From Leisingera sp. ANG59 (GTDB taxonomy: Bacteria > Pseudomonadota > Alphaproteobacteria > Rhodobacterales > Rhodobacteraceae), in NCBI RefSeq assembly GCF_013317235.1, contig NZ_WLCM01000022.1, positions 1 to 64,000 of the forward strand: DNA of 64,000 nucleotides. Reading direction: 5' to 3'. The notes under the pieces are model-generated. The model was not told where the DNA came from. It ran no database searches and was given only the letters and a program-made list of their open reading frames with translations. The stretch's first letter is position 1. Every line of letters begins with the position of its first letter. Positions 33,302 to 41,331 of this stretch are shown here, piece by piece. A program made the position numbers and the translations under genes.

Positions 33302-34054
33302 GTGTTCAACTTTCTGCTTGATGGCGCATTTGCGCCGTTCTCCCTTGCACTCGCCCTGCTGGGCGGTCTGGCGGTACTGGAACTTGCGGCCTTGCTGCTT
33401 GGCGGCAGCCTGGTCGGCGGTGACGGCGACGCGGGGGGCGATGCGGCAGATGGTGCCGGCATCGGCGAGTTTCCCGATGTCGGCAATCTGGGTGCGGACG
33501 CCGCCGCGGACGCATTGGGTGATCTCGGAGACATCGATCTCGCGGATATCGACGGGGCTGAAGCGCCGGGCAATGCCGGGGCCGCAGACGCTTCGGGCAG
33601 TCTGGCGTCCTGGCTGGGCCTGGGCGGGATGCCGGCGCTGATCTGGCTGGCGGCATTGCTGATGGGTTTCGGCCTCAGCGGCATCGGCCTGCAGATGGTG
33701 CTGAAATCCTACCTGGGGTGGTCGGCGCCTGCCTGGATGGCGGTGCTGCCGGCGGGTGCCTTTGGGCTGTGGTTCGCGCGCGCCTTTGGCGGGATCTTTG
33801 CCAGAGCCCTGCCGCAGACGGAGACAGAGGCGCTGTCGGAGCGCAGCCTGGGCCGCCGCCGCGGGGTGATCACCCAAGGCACCGCCGCCCAGGGCCGTCC
33901 TGCGGAGGTGCGCGTCATGGATGCCTACGGCAACGCTCACTATCTGCGTGCTGAGCCGTTTGCGTCCGGCGAGGAGCTGTCCCAGGGCACCGAAGTGCTG
34001 GTGATGCGCGACCGCCGCAAGGACCGGTACGTGCTGATCCCCCTCTCGGACTGA
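33302..34054 (+). CDS. YqiJ-family (NfeD-like) membrane protein with OB-fold tail
   Basis: A 250-residue inner-membrane protein. A hydrophobic N-terminal segment (residues ~8-38) is followed by a Gly/Asp/Ala-rich linker. Two more membrane segments lie around 108-155 (MPALIWLAALLMGFGLSG and WMAVLPAGAFGLWFARAF). A C-terminal OB-type domain contains RRRGVITQGTAAQGRPAEVR. YqiJ/NfeD proteins accompany flotillins and help organise membrane microdomains. The flotillin gene follows after 84 bp. The start is GTG at 33302; no upstream ATG is in frame. Confidence 0.85.
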   Translation: MFNFLLDGAFAPFSLALALLGGLAVLELAALLLGGSLVGGDGDAGGDAADGAGIGEFPDVGNLGADAAADALGDLGDIDLADIDGAEAPGNAGAADASGSLASWLGLGGMPALIWLAALLMGFGLSGIGLQMVLKSYLGWSAPAWMAVLPAGAFGLWFARAFGGIFARALPQTETEALSERSLGRRRGVITQGTAAQGRPAEVRVMDAYGNAHYLRAEPFASGEELSQGTEVLVMRDRRKDRYVLIPLSD

Positions 34055-34138
34055 TCTGTCCGAATGACCTGCCGGGCGGGCCTGCCCGGGTAACTGAAAC
34101 CGATAAACTCTGGCTTTTTCTCCAAGGAGGTATTCCGC

Positions 34139-35899
34139 ATGGAATTTCAATTCATGCTCATTGTCGTGGTGAGCGCTCTTGTCTTTCTTCTGGTCTTTGG
34201 ACTGGTTCTGGGCCGGCTTTACCGCCGGGCCACCCGCGAGATCAGCCTGGTGAAGACCGGCGCAGGCGGCAAAAAGGTGATCATGGACGGGGGCACCATT
34301 GTAGTGCCGCTGCTCCATGAGGTGAGCCCCGTAAACATGAAAACCCTGCGCCTGGAGGTGAAGCGCGACGGCGATGCGGCGCTGATCACCCAGGACCGGA
34401 TGCGGGTTGACGTCGGTGTCGAATTCTACGTCTCGGTGATGGCGACGGTCGAGGGCATCGCCCGTGCCGCGCAAACGCTGGGCGACCGGACTTTTGATGT
34501 CGAACAGCTGCGCGAGATGATTGAGGGCAAGCTGATCGACGGTCTGCGCGCGGTGGCGGCGCAGATGACCATGGACGGGCTGCACGAAAACCGTGCCGAC
34601 TTCGTTCAGGAGGTGCAGAATGCCGTGTCCGAGGACCTTCTGAAGAACGGCCTGTCGCTGGAATCCGTCTCGCTGACCGCGCTGGACCAGACCCCGTTTG
34701 AGGCGCTGGATGAAAACAACGCCTTTAACGCGGTGGGTATGCGTAAGCTGGCCGAAGTGATTGCCACCTCCAAGAAGGAGCGGGCGCAGATTGATGCCGA
34801 GGCCGAAGTTGCGGTGCGCCGCGCGGCGATGGAGGCAGAGCGTCAGCGCCTTGCCATCGAACAGGACGAGGAGCAGGCCAAGATTGAGCAGGCCAAGCAG
34901 GTCGAGACCATGAAAGCGGCGCAGGAGGCCGAGATCGCCCAGCGGCGCGAGGACTCGATGCGCGAAACCGAACGGGCACGGATTGCCCGTGAGGAAGCCA
35001 TTCGCGCTGCAGAGATCGCCCGCGAAGCCAAGATCCGCGACGCTGAGATCGCCAAGGAACGTGCGGTCCGCGAGGCGGAGATCGCCAAGGAACGCGAGCT
35101 GGAAGTTGCCGAACAGGAACGCCAGATCATCATTGCGCAGAAGTCCGAGGAGGAAAGCCGCGCACGGGCGTCTGCCGACATGGCCCGGGCCGAGGCAACC
35201 AAGGCAACCGAAGCGGTGGCAACCGCCCGTCAGGTGGCCGAGGCTGAGCGTCTGAAGCAGATCACCCTGATCGAGGCCACCCGCGAGGCAGAACGCCAGG
35301 CAACCGGCATCCGCCTGTCGGCGCAGGCCGAGAAGGAAGCCGCGGCCGACCGCGCGGAAGCCCGCCGCGAGGAAGCCCAGGCCGAGGCTGACGCCTTGAA
35401 CATCCGGGCCGAGGCCAAGAAGAACGACATGCTGGCCGAGGCGGAAGGCAAGCGGGCGATTGTCGACGCCGAGAACGCCCTTTCGGGTGAGCTGGTCCGG
35501 ATGAAGATCGACCTGGCCCGGATCGAGGCGATGCCTGCGATCATCAGCGAGATGGTGAAGCCGGCAGAGAAGATCGACTCGATTAAGATCCACCAGGTCA
35601 GCGGCATCGGTGCCGGTGCACCCTGCAGCGCCGCAGGTGCCGGTGCAGGCGCGGAGAAGCCGGTGGTGAACCAGGCGCTGGATTCGATCATGGGCATGGC
35701 GGTGCAGATGCCCGCGCTGAAGAAGCTGGGCGAGGAACTGGGACTGTCGATGGAAAACGGTGTCAGCGGCGTTGCCAGCCTGGCGCTGGGCGTTCAGCCG
35801 GAAGCGGCAGAAACCGCGGAAGAGGCAGAAAGAACAGATGCGCCGCTGCTGAACGGTGCAGACCGCGCGGACGTCCAAAGTGACACTGTAGGCAGCTGA
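34139..35899 (+). CDS. Flotillin-family protein (YqiK/FloT-like)
   Basis: A 586-residue flotillin. One N-terminal transmembrane helix (residues ~4-27) leads into an SPFH/band-7 domain (~50-190). A very long Glu/Ala/Arg-rich coiled coil (~200-455) has repeats such as REAEIAKERELEVAEQER and AREAERQATG. The C-terminal flotillin oligomerisation region follows. A strong AAGGAGG lies before the ATG. It should form membrane-raft-like assemblies with the upstream YqiJ partner. The tail beyond ~residue 550 is acidic and low in complexity. Confidence 0.93.
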   Translation: MEFQFMLIVVVSALVFLLVFGLVLGRLYRRATREISLVKTGAGGKKVIMDGGTIVVPLLHEVSPVNMKTLRLEVKRDGDAALITQDRMRVDVGVEFYVSVMATVEGIARAAQTLGDRTFDVEQLREMIEGKLIDGLRAVAAQMTMDGLHENRADFVQEVQNAVSEDLLKNGLSLESVSLTALDQTPFEALDENNAFNAVGMRKLAEVIATSKKERAQIDAEAEVAVRRAAMEAERQRLAIEQDEEQAKIEQAKQVETMKAAQEAEIAQRREDSMRETERARIAREEAIRAAEIAREAKIRDAEIAKERAVREAEIAKERELEVAEQERQIIIAQKSEEESRARASADMARAEATKATEAVATARQVAEAERLKQITLIEATREAERQATGIRLSAQAEKEAAADRAEARREEAQAEADALNIRAEAKKNDMLAEAEGKRAIVDAENALSGELVRMKIDLARIEAMPAIISEMVKPAEKIDSIKIHQVSGIGAGAPCSAAGAGAGAEKPVVNQALDSIMGMAVQMPALKKLGEELGLSMENGVSGVASLALGVQPEAAETAEEAERTDAPLLNGADRADVQSDTVGS

Positions 35900-35920
35900 C
35901 TTGCAGAAACAGACATGTCA

Positions 35921-35944
35921 AAGGGCCGGGATTCTCCGGCCCTT
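35921..35944 (+). terminator. Terminator after flotillin gene
   Basis: AAGGGCCGG (35921-35929), a 6-nt loop and CCGGCCCTT (35936-35944) form a 9-bp stem 21 bp beyond the stop, with a short AT-rich tail. It may serve both strands. Confidence 0.65.
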
Positions 35945-36062
35945 ATTGCCCAGAAGGGAGATGGTGCCTGAATTTTATTTGTTAACAATTTGTTAAATGG
36001 TCATGGATGCTGCCGCAATGTTTCGCGCGCGAAACATTTGGTCAGATGTGCTGACCTGTGTT

Positions 36063-37283
36063 CTACCTGTCGCGCGAGCGTTTCAGCAGCCGCCCGATGG
36101 TGAAGGAGGTGCGCGGCGAATAGACATAGCTGGTGCGTTCCTCCGGCACCGGGCGGGCGCGCATCCGGTTCAGGCCGAAGACGATCAGCAGCAGATGGCC
36201 GCAGGCAACATAGGCAAACAGGGCAGGCGGGCCAAAGCTGTCGATCAGCGCCGAGGAGACATAGGGCGAGGCGATGGCGCCAAGCGCGTACCAGAACATC
36301 AGCGCCGCCGACAGTTCGACCCGTTCGGTGGAGGTCGCGAAGTCGTTGGCATGGGCGGCGGAAACCGAGAAGATCGGGAAGGTGGTGAAGCCGAAGAACC
36401 CGGCGGCCAGCATCACGCCCAAGGTGCCGGTGCCGCTGGCGGCAATGGTGACGGTGCTGCTGACAATGGCGGCAACCGACAGCCAGATCAGCACCCAGCG
36501 GCGGTCGTATTTGTCGGCGAGCCAGCCGAGCGGGTATTGTGCCAGTGCGCCGCCCAGCACGAAGGAGGCAAGGAAAAAGGCGATCTGGCCGACCTCCAGC
36601 CCGACCCCCTGGCCGTAAACCGGGCCGACCATCCGGAACGAGGCGGAGCTGAGCGCGGAGACGATGACACCCGCCACCGCCAGAGGCGAGCAGCGCCAGG
36701 CCAGCTTGGGGCGCAGCCGCGGCGCGTCGGGAGTCTCCGGCTGGGTGGCCCGGGTGAGCGTCAGCGGCAGAAGCGCGGCGCAGCAGAGGATCGCCAGCAG
36801 GTTATAGGATACATAGGCGGCCGGCGGCAGCACCGCGATGATCAGCTGTGCAGTCAGCGAGGCGCCCATGTCGGCCAGCCGGTAGGTGCCCATGGCGCGG
36901 CCGCGGGTCTCGTTGGTGACCTTGGCGTTAAGCCAGGCCTCGATCACCGTGTAACAACCTGCCACACAGAGGCCGGAGGCGATCCGCATCGCGGCCCAGG
37001 CATAGGGGTTTTCGGTCAGCGTATGCCCAAGAAGCCCGATGGCGCCGAGGGCAGTGAAGGCGGCATAGGCGCGGGAATGGCCGACATTGCCCATCAGCCG
37101 CGGCGCCCACCAGCAGCCGATGAAGAAACCGAAGAAATGGCCGGAGCCCAAGAGGCCGATCTGCTCCTTGGAAAAGTTCAGCGTCAGGCCGGAGATGGCA
37201 TCGAGCGGGCCAACGCCTCCGGTGGACAGCTGCAGCAGGATGACGGAAAGGAACAGGGCGGCAAATGAGACGATCAGGCGCAT
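36063..37283 (-). CDS. MFS transporter (YcaD-like)
   Basis: A 406-residue major facilitator with about 12 hydrophobic segments. MRLIVSFAALFLSVILLQL is TM1, and the motif A-like loop near TM2-3 reads GSHFFGFFIGCWWAPRLMG. The middle loop (TQPETPDAPRLRPKL) divides the two halves. GWLADKYDRRWVLIW repeats the motif A pattern (GxLADKxDRR) in the second half. It resembles YcaD-type carriers; the substrate cannot be told. The ATG at 37283 is preferred over one at 37310 because the extra residues are not membrane-like. Confidence 0.87.
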   Translation of the reverse strand: MRLIVSFAALFLSVILLQLSTGGVGPLDAISGLTLNFSKEQIGLLGSGHFFGFFIGCWWAPRLMGNVGHSRAYAAFTALGAIGLLGHTLTENPYAWAAMRIASGLCVAGCYTVIEAWLNAKVTNETRGRAMGTYRLADMGASLTAQLIIAVLPPAAYVSYNLLAILCCAALLPLTLTRATQPETPDAPRLRPKLAWRCSPLAVAGVIVSALSSASFRMVGPVYGQGVGLEVGQIAFFLASFVLGGALAQYPLGWLADKYDRRWVLIWLSVAAIVSSTVTIAASGTGTLGVMLAAGFFGFTTFPIFSVSAAHANDFATSTERVELSAALMFWYALGAIASPYVSSALIDSFGPPALFAYVACGHLLLIVFGLNRMRARPVPEERTSYVYSPRTSFTIGRLLKRSRDR

Positions 37284-37391
37284 AACGCTGCGACCATGAC
37301 AGGATGTCACGGCATTGCCAGCCGGTTTCCGCCACCGGCGTGTCGTATTTTTGCGGAGCGGTGCTTTTCCGCACCGGGGCTGGCGGAAGGG

Positions 37392-37982
37392 TCAGCTGCC
37401 GCGGCGGATGCGGGCCTTGATGGCGAGGCGGACGCGGTCGGCAACCAGGTCCGCATAGCCTGTGGCGCCGAAGGCCGCGCGGCTGATCTGGCCTGACAGG
37501 TGCACGTCCAGTTCGCTGAGCTCATCCGGGGCGCTGCCGGGGCGGCGGTAGAGCGCGGCCTGCAGGGTGAGCGGGCGGGTGGTCCCGCGCAGGGTGAGCT
37601 CTCCCTCGATCGCGGCCCCGCCCGAGATCCGCCCGTCCGGCCCGAGCCGGACACGGGTGGAGCGGAAGCGGATCTGGGGATGGCGTGCGGTGTCGAGGAC
37701 ACCGGGGCTTTTCAGCGCTTCGGTGGCCAAGATCAGCCCGGTGCGGGCGCGGCGTGCGTCCAGGGTGATATCGGCCTGGCTGCGGGGCAGGTTCTGCGGG
37801 TCGATGCGGATGCGGGCCTGGGAGACTGGAATGCGCCCCTGCTGCGGCTGCCCGCCGAGCAGGAAGATGAACCGCACATCGGTGGCCTCTGGCACCAGCT
37901 GGTATGCCAGGGGCGCCGCACGCAGCGCCTGCGGTGCCAGCAGCACAGCGCTGAGACAGGCGAGCAGTTTCCGCCGCTGCAT
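37392..37982 (-). CDS. YceI-family periplasmic lipid-binding-like protein
   Basis: A 196-residue protein with a signal peptide (MQRRKLLACLSAVLLAPQALRA) and a YceI beta-barrel domain. VPEATDVRFIFLLGGQPQQG, LKSPGVLDTARHPQIRFRST and EGELTLRGTTRPLTL are family motifs. YceI proteins bind polyisoprenoid or similar amphiphiles in the periplasm. A GTG at 37997, better spaced from GGGAAA, would add five residues. The frame stays open far upstream only because it is the shadow of imuA. Confidence 0.85.
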   Translation of the reverse strand: MQRRKLLACLSAVLLAPQALRAAPLAYQLVPEATDVRFIFLLGGQPQQGRIPVSQARIRIDPQNLPRSQADITLDARRARTGLILATEALKSPGVLDTARHPQIRFRSTRVRLGPDGRISGGAAIEGELTLRGTTRPLTLQAALYRRPGSAPDELSELDVHLSGQISRAAFGATGYADLVADRVRLAIKARIRRGS

Positions 37983-38144
37983 TCCGTTTGTGCCCACGTG
38001 CGGTTTCCCTTGCCGGTGTGTGCTGCAGGCGAAGTGTAGCCGGATCTGCCGGTGCGGGCCGCTCACTTTCGCGCGTGCCGCCGTGAAGCGCGGGAAGGAG
38101 AGGCGCTCCCGCCAGGCTGCGGCTTTTGGCAAAGCCCCTGCCTG

Positions 38145-38183
38145 TTGGGCCCGGCACCGGGCGCTGCCCGGTGCCGGGCCCAA
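38145..38183. repeat. Perfect 18-bp palindrome with GGGCGCTGCCC core (copy C)
   Basis: TTGGGCCCGGCACCGGGC (38145-38162) pairs perfectly with 38166-38183 across a 3-nt loop, immediately after the imuA stop. The core GGGCGCTGCCC is shared with the repeats at 19.4 and 21.9 kb. There is no U-run; it probably marks the 3' end of imuA mRNA. Confidence 0.75.
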
Positions 38184-38188
38184 TGCCG

Positions 38189-38926
38189 CTAGGGCTGTGC
38201 TGGCGCAGCCAGCGGGGCCTGCGGTTGCGGGAGAGCCCGGGAGGCCGCAGGGCGTGCGGTCTGCTGGCTGGCCGCGCCGGCCGGCAGCGGGGCAGCCCGC
38301 AGCAGCCTGCTTGCGCAGGCCCGGGTGATTTGCCAGCTGCGGGGCGGCAGGGTGCGGGCGCGCAGGCGCTGCAATATCCAGCAGCCTCTGCCCGCGGGGG
38401 CGCGGCCGGCCGGACTGCTGCCGGGCAGGCTGCTGGCGGGGCCGGGCGCATGGGCCAGGTGCCAGCGGCTTTCGATGCCCTGGGCGCCGCCGGTGCCGGG
38501 GGTCAGCAGCAGGCCCAGCGGTGCCGGGCCGAAGCGGCCGCCCCCCTCTGCGGCCAGATGCAGCCGCCGCACCGGGGTCATGGCGGGCGGCTCTGCCAGT
38601 TCCGCCACCACCAGCGGCGCCGCGCCGCTGCGCAGGGCCTGCTCCATCGCCCAGAGCAGGTCCTCCGCCCGGGCGGCTTGCGCGAACAGGAACCGGGCCG
38701 GGCTGGCATAGTCCGCCATCCCGTCCGGGTTCAGTGGCTTGCCGGCCTGAGGCAGGGACAGCCACAGCACGGGGCCCTGGGCGGCGGCTGCCAGCCACAG
38801 CGCAAAACTGTGGCGGGCGGGGCCGCAGGCCTCATGCACGCGGGCCTGCTCCAGCGCGATCCCTTCTGTCAGGGGCAGCGCCGGGCGGGGTTTGTGGCGG
38901 CGGCGGGCAAGCAGGTGAGTCGGCAT
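38189..38926 (-). CDS. imuA: ImuA-like SOS mutagenesis protein (orphan)
   Basis: A 245-residue RecA-fold relative. EACGPARHSFALWLAAAA, AEDLLWAMEQALRSGAAPLV, MTPVRRLHLAAE and LGLLLTPGTGGAQGIESRW match alphaproteobacterial ImuA. That protein normally works with ImuB and DnaE2 in error-prone translesion synthesis. Here the expected imuB and dnaE2 do not follow: the next gene on the strand is YceI. The C-terminal ~60 residues are Ala/Pro/Arg-rich. A LexA box ends 17 bp upstream of the ATG, supporting SOS induction. Confidence 0.8.
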   Translation of the reverse strand: MPTHLLARRRHKPRPALPLTEGIALEQARVHEACGPARHSFALWLAAAAQGPVLWLSLPQAGKPLNPDGMADYASPARFLFAQAARAEDLLWAMEQALRSGAAPLVVAELAEPPAMTPVRRLHLAAEGGGRFGPAPLGLLLTPGTGGAQGIESRWHLAHAPGPASSLPGSSPAGRAPAGRGCWILQRLRARTLPPRSWQITRACASRLLRAAPLPAGAASQQTARPAASRALPQPQAPLAAPAQP

Positions 38927-38942
38927 GCTGCCAGACTAGCAT

Positions 38943-38957
38943 GTTCACTTTATGTTC
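38943..38957 (-). promoter_or_regulatory. LexA (SOS) box upstream of imuA
   Basis: GTTC-N7-GTTC (38943-38946 and 38954-38957) is an exact match to the alphaproteobacterial LexA operator, read equally as GAAC-N7-GAAC toward imuA. Confidence 0.8.
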
Positions 38958-39010
38958 TCAATCGGGCGGGGCGGCCGGTGCTGCGCTTTTCCCGCGTTGC
39001 GCGGCGGGCC

Positions 39011-39412
39011 TCAGCCCTCGCGCGGGACCACCGGGCCGCCCTGCTTGGCCCATTCGGTGAAGCCGCCCTCCAGATGCACAACCGGTTTCAGCCCCATTTC
39101 CATCGCCGCCCTGGCGCTGAGGGCAGAGCGCCAGGCGCTGGCGCAGTAGAACACATAGGTCTTGTCCTGATTGAACACGGGCTTGTGGTAGGGGCTGTCC
39201 GGGTCGATCCAGAATTCCAGCATCCCGCGCGGGCAGGAAAACGCGCCGGGAATCATGCCGCTGCGCTGCAGCTCGCGGATGTCGCGCAGGTCGATGAAGA
39301 CGTAGCTGTCGTCCAGCACTTTCTGCTTGGCGTCCTCGACGGACATGGTTTCGACAAGGCTGTTTGCCTCCGCCAGCAGCGCCTTGACGCCTTTGGTGAT
39401 CTGTTGCGGCAT
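39011..39412 (-). CDS. Rhodanese-like domain protein (paralogue 1)
   Basis: A 133-residue single-domain rhodanese. A helical N-terminal segment precedes YVFIDLRDIRELQRSGMIPG, and the active-site loop VFYCASAWRSALSA supplies the sulfur-carrying Cys. LEGGFTEWAKQGGPV is the domain end. It is a cytoplasmic sulfurtransferase of unknown acceptor. ATG 39412 has GGGAG nine bases upstream. A second rhodanese lies just upstream, 74 bp away on the same strand. Confidence 0.88.
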   Translation of the reverse strand: MPQQITKGVKALLAEANSLVETMSVEDAKQKVLDDSYVFIDLRDIRELQRSGMIPGAFSCPRGMLEFWIDPDSPYHKPVFNQDKTYVFYCASAWRSALSARAAMEMGLKPVVHLEGGFTEWAKQGGPVVPREG

Positions 39413-39486
39413 TCTGAGCTCTCCCGGAGTGATACGGGAGACAGGCTGCAGAGTTTTGCGCCCGGGGGCAAGCGGCCGGGTGCGGC

Positions 39487-39900
39487 TCAATGCACCTGGT
39501 GCTGATCAAACGCTGCGACACTGCCGCCGCCGGCGAGCCAGGCATCCATCCCGCCATCCAGAAAGAAAACCTGCCGCAATCCCATGTGCTGTGCGCTTTG
39601 GGCGGCCTGAGAGGCGTTCAAGCCATCACGGCAGCAGAAAACGAAGACCTTCCTATTGGCAGCGGCGGTGCCGCCGATGGGGCTATCGGGATCAATCCAC
39701 AGATCCATAAGGCCATTAGGGCAGGGAAACGCCCCGGGAATGAGACCCGTTCTTTTCATTTCCCACGTCATGCGCAAGTCAACAAAGACAGCGCCACCGC
39801 GGACATGGACCTTGCGTGCTTCTGCAGGCGACAACCGCGGCAGAGGCGCTTCAGCTTCAATGGCGGGACCACCGCCGTTTTCAAACACTGTAATCGTCAT
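39487..39900 (-). CDS. Rhodanese-like domain protein (paralogue 2)
   Basis: A 137-residue rhodanese homologous to its neighbour. AVFVDLRMTWEMKRTGLIPG and a parallel FPCPNGLMDLWIDPDSP segment are shared with paralogue 1, showing tandem duplication. The active-site loop is VFCCRDGLNASQ, with two adjacent cysteines and no Arg at the usual loop end. ATG 39900 (MTITVFENG) follows GAGGTGG. An ATG at 39921 is possible but less well placed. Confidence 0.87.
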   Translation of the reverse strand: MTITVFENGGGPAIEAEAPLPRLSPAEARKVHVRGGAVFVDLRMTWEMKRTGLIPGAFPCPNGLMDLWIDPDSPIGGTAAANRKVFVFCCRDGLNASQAAQSAQHMGLRQVFFLDGGMDAWLAGGGSVAAFDQHQVH

Positions 39901-40074
39901 AAGCCACCTCTTGTTTTTCAATTTGCGGCAAATTTGAGTGTATCACATTTTAAGAGAATCGCTTTCAGGTTGTCGCTGAATGGTTAACGCCGGTCTGCCG
40001 TCAGGCCGCAGCGGCTTGCACTTGCCGCCCTGCCGGTTAGGGTCGCGGCAAAATCCGGAACAGGGGAGCGCGAG

Positions 40075-41118
40075 ATGAAAATGAACCCGTTGGGCCGCAC
40101 CGGCATGAGGGTGTCCGAACTGTGCCTGGGCACGATGACCTTCGGCACCCAGACGCCGGAGGACGAGGCCCATGCGCAGATTGATATGGCGCTGGCGGCT
40201 GGCGTGAACTTTGTTGATACCGCCGAGATGTACCCGGTGAATCCGGTCAGTGCTGAGACGCTGGGCAACAGCGAGCGCATCATCGGCAGCTGGAACGCAA
40301 GGACCGGACGGCGCGGCGAATACATCCTGGCAACCAAGCACTCGGGCGAGGGGATGAAACATGCGCGCGACGGGGCGCCGATCTCGTCCAAGACCATCGT
40401 GCCCACCATCGAGGCGTCGCTGAAGCGGCTGAAGACGGATTACATCGACCTCTACCAGTTCCACTGGCCGAACCGGGGCAGCTACATGTTCCGGCAGAAC
40501 TGGACCTATGACCCCTCCGGCCAGAACCGCGGGGAGACGCTGGCCAATATGGAAGACTGCCTGGAGGCGCTGCAGCGCGAGGTGGAGCGCGGCACCATTC
40601 GCGCCTTTGGCCTTTCGAACGAAAGCGCCTGGGGCACCGCGCAGTGGCTGCGGATTGCTGAGGAAAAGGGCTGGCCGCGGGTGGCCTCGATCCAGAACGA
40701 ATATTCGCTGGTCTGCCGGATGTTTGACACCGACCTGGCGGAGCTGAGTGTGAATGAGGATGTCGGTCTGATGGCGTTTTCGCCACTGGGCACCGGCTTG
40801 CTGACCGGGAAATACCAGGACGGGGCGGTGCCGGAAGGCTCACGCAAGGCCATCAATCCGGAGCTGGGCGGGCGCCACAGCCCGCGGGTCTATGATGCGG
40901 TGGCGGCCTATCTGGAGATTGCCAAGCGGCACGGACTGGACCCGGTGCATATGGCACTGGCCTGGTGCCGGACCCGGCCGTTCCTGGCTACGGCGATTTT
41001 CGGCGCCACCCATCCGCCGCAGCTGGAGCATCTGCTCAAGGCGGTGGAGCTGGAGCTGAGCCAGCAGGTGCTGGACGAGATCAATGCTGCGCACCGGGCG
41101 CATCCGATGCCGTATTGA
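40075..41118 (+). CDS. NADP(H)-dependent aldo/keto reductase (Tas-like)
   Basis: A 347-residue AKR TIM-barrel oxidoreductase. MKMNPLGRTGMRVSELCLG starts the barrel. NFVDTAEMYPVNPVSAETLG holds the catalytic Asp/Tyr pair, LATKHSGEGMKHARDG the Lys, and DLYQFHWPNRGSYMF the His. The insert NPVSAETLGNSERIIGSW is characteristic of the Tas subgroup. The substrate is unknown. It is monocistronic and converges on the GlxA-type regulator. Confidence 0.9.
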   Translation: MKMNPLGRTGMRVSELCLGTMTFGTQTPEDEAHAQIDMALAAGVNFVDTAEMYPVNPVSAETLGNSERIIGSWNARTGRRGEYILATKHSGEGMKHARDGAPISSKTIVPTIEASLKRLKTDYIDLYQFHWPNRGSYMFRQNWTYDPSGQNRGETLANMEDCLEALQREVERGTIRAFGLSNESAWGTAQWLRIAEEKGWPRVASIQNEYSLVCRMFDTDLAELSVNEDVGLMAFSPLGTGLLTGKYQDGAVPEGSRKAINPELGGRHSPRVYDAVAAYLEIAKRHGLDPVHMALAWCRTRPFLATAIFGATHPPQLEHLLKAVELELSQQVLDEINAAHRAHPMPY

Positions 41119-41182
41119 GATGAATGGGGCAGGGGCTCCCGCCCGTCCTGCGGGCATGGGCCTGCCCTTGTCCGGTTGGGCC

Positions 41183-41190
41183 GGGCGCTG
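41183..41190. repeat. Degenerate GGGCGCTGC repeat (copy D)
   Basis: GGGCCGGGCGCTGCTGCGCAGC around 41178-41199 shares the core of the other intergenic palindromes but lacks the full inverted arms. It lies between convergent genes. Confidence 0.4.
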
Positions 41191-41218
41191 CTGCGCAGCG
41201 CGGAAATATAGCTGAGAA

Positions 41219-41248
41219 GCGCTCAGGGGCAGGTCTGCCCCTGAGCGC
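41219..41248. terminator. Bidirectional terminator between aldo/keto reductase and GlxA-type regulator
   Basis: GCGCTCAGGGGCAG (41219-41232) pairs perfectly with CTGCCCCTGAGCGC (41235-41248), a 14-bp stem with a 2-nt loop, in the gap between convergent genes. CCTTTG follows on the plus strand. Confidence 0.7.
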
Positions 41249-41331
41249 CTTTGCCAGTGTATTCATGGATTGCGCGTCAAGGGTGAACGGCGCTGCGCAC
41301 CGCCGCTCTGCGGCCCTTGACCCGCAGGGAT

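Noticed and set aside
33203-35878. An 891-codon minus-strand frame opposite the flotillin operon
   Set aside because: Its leucine/glycine-rich composition follows from the Glu/Ala/Arg repeats of the flotillin coiled coil on the other strand.
37998-38798. Extension of the YceI frame upstream through imuA
   Set aside because: The upstream part is low-complexity Ala/Gly/Pro/Arg out of frame with imuA; the real YceI starts at its signal peptide.
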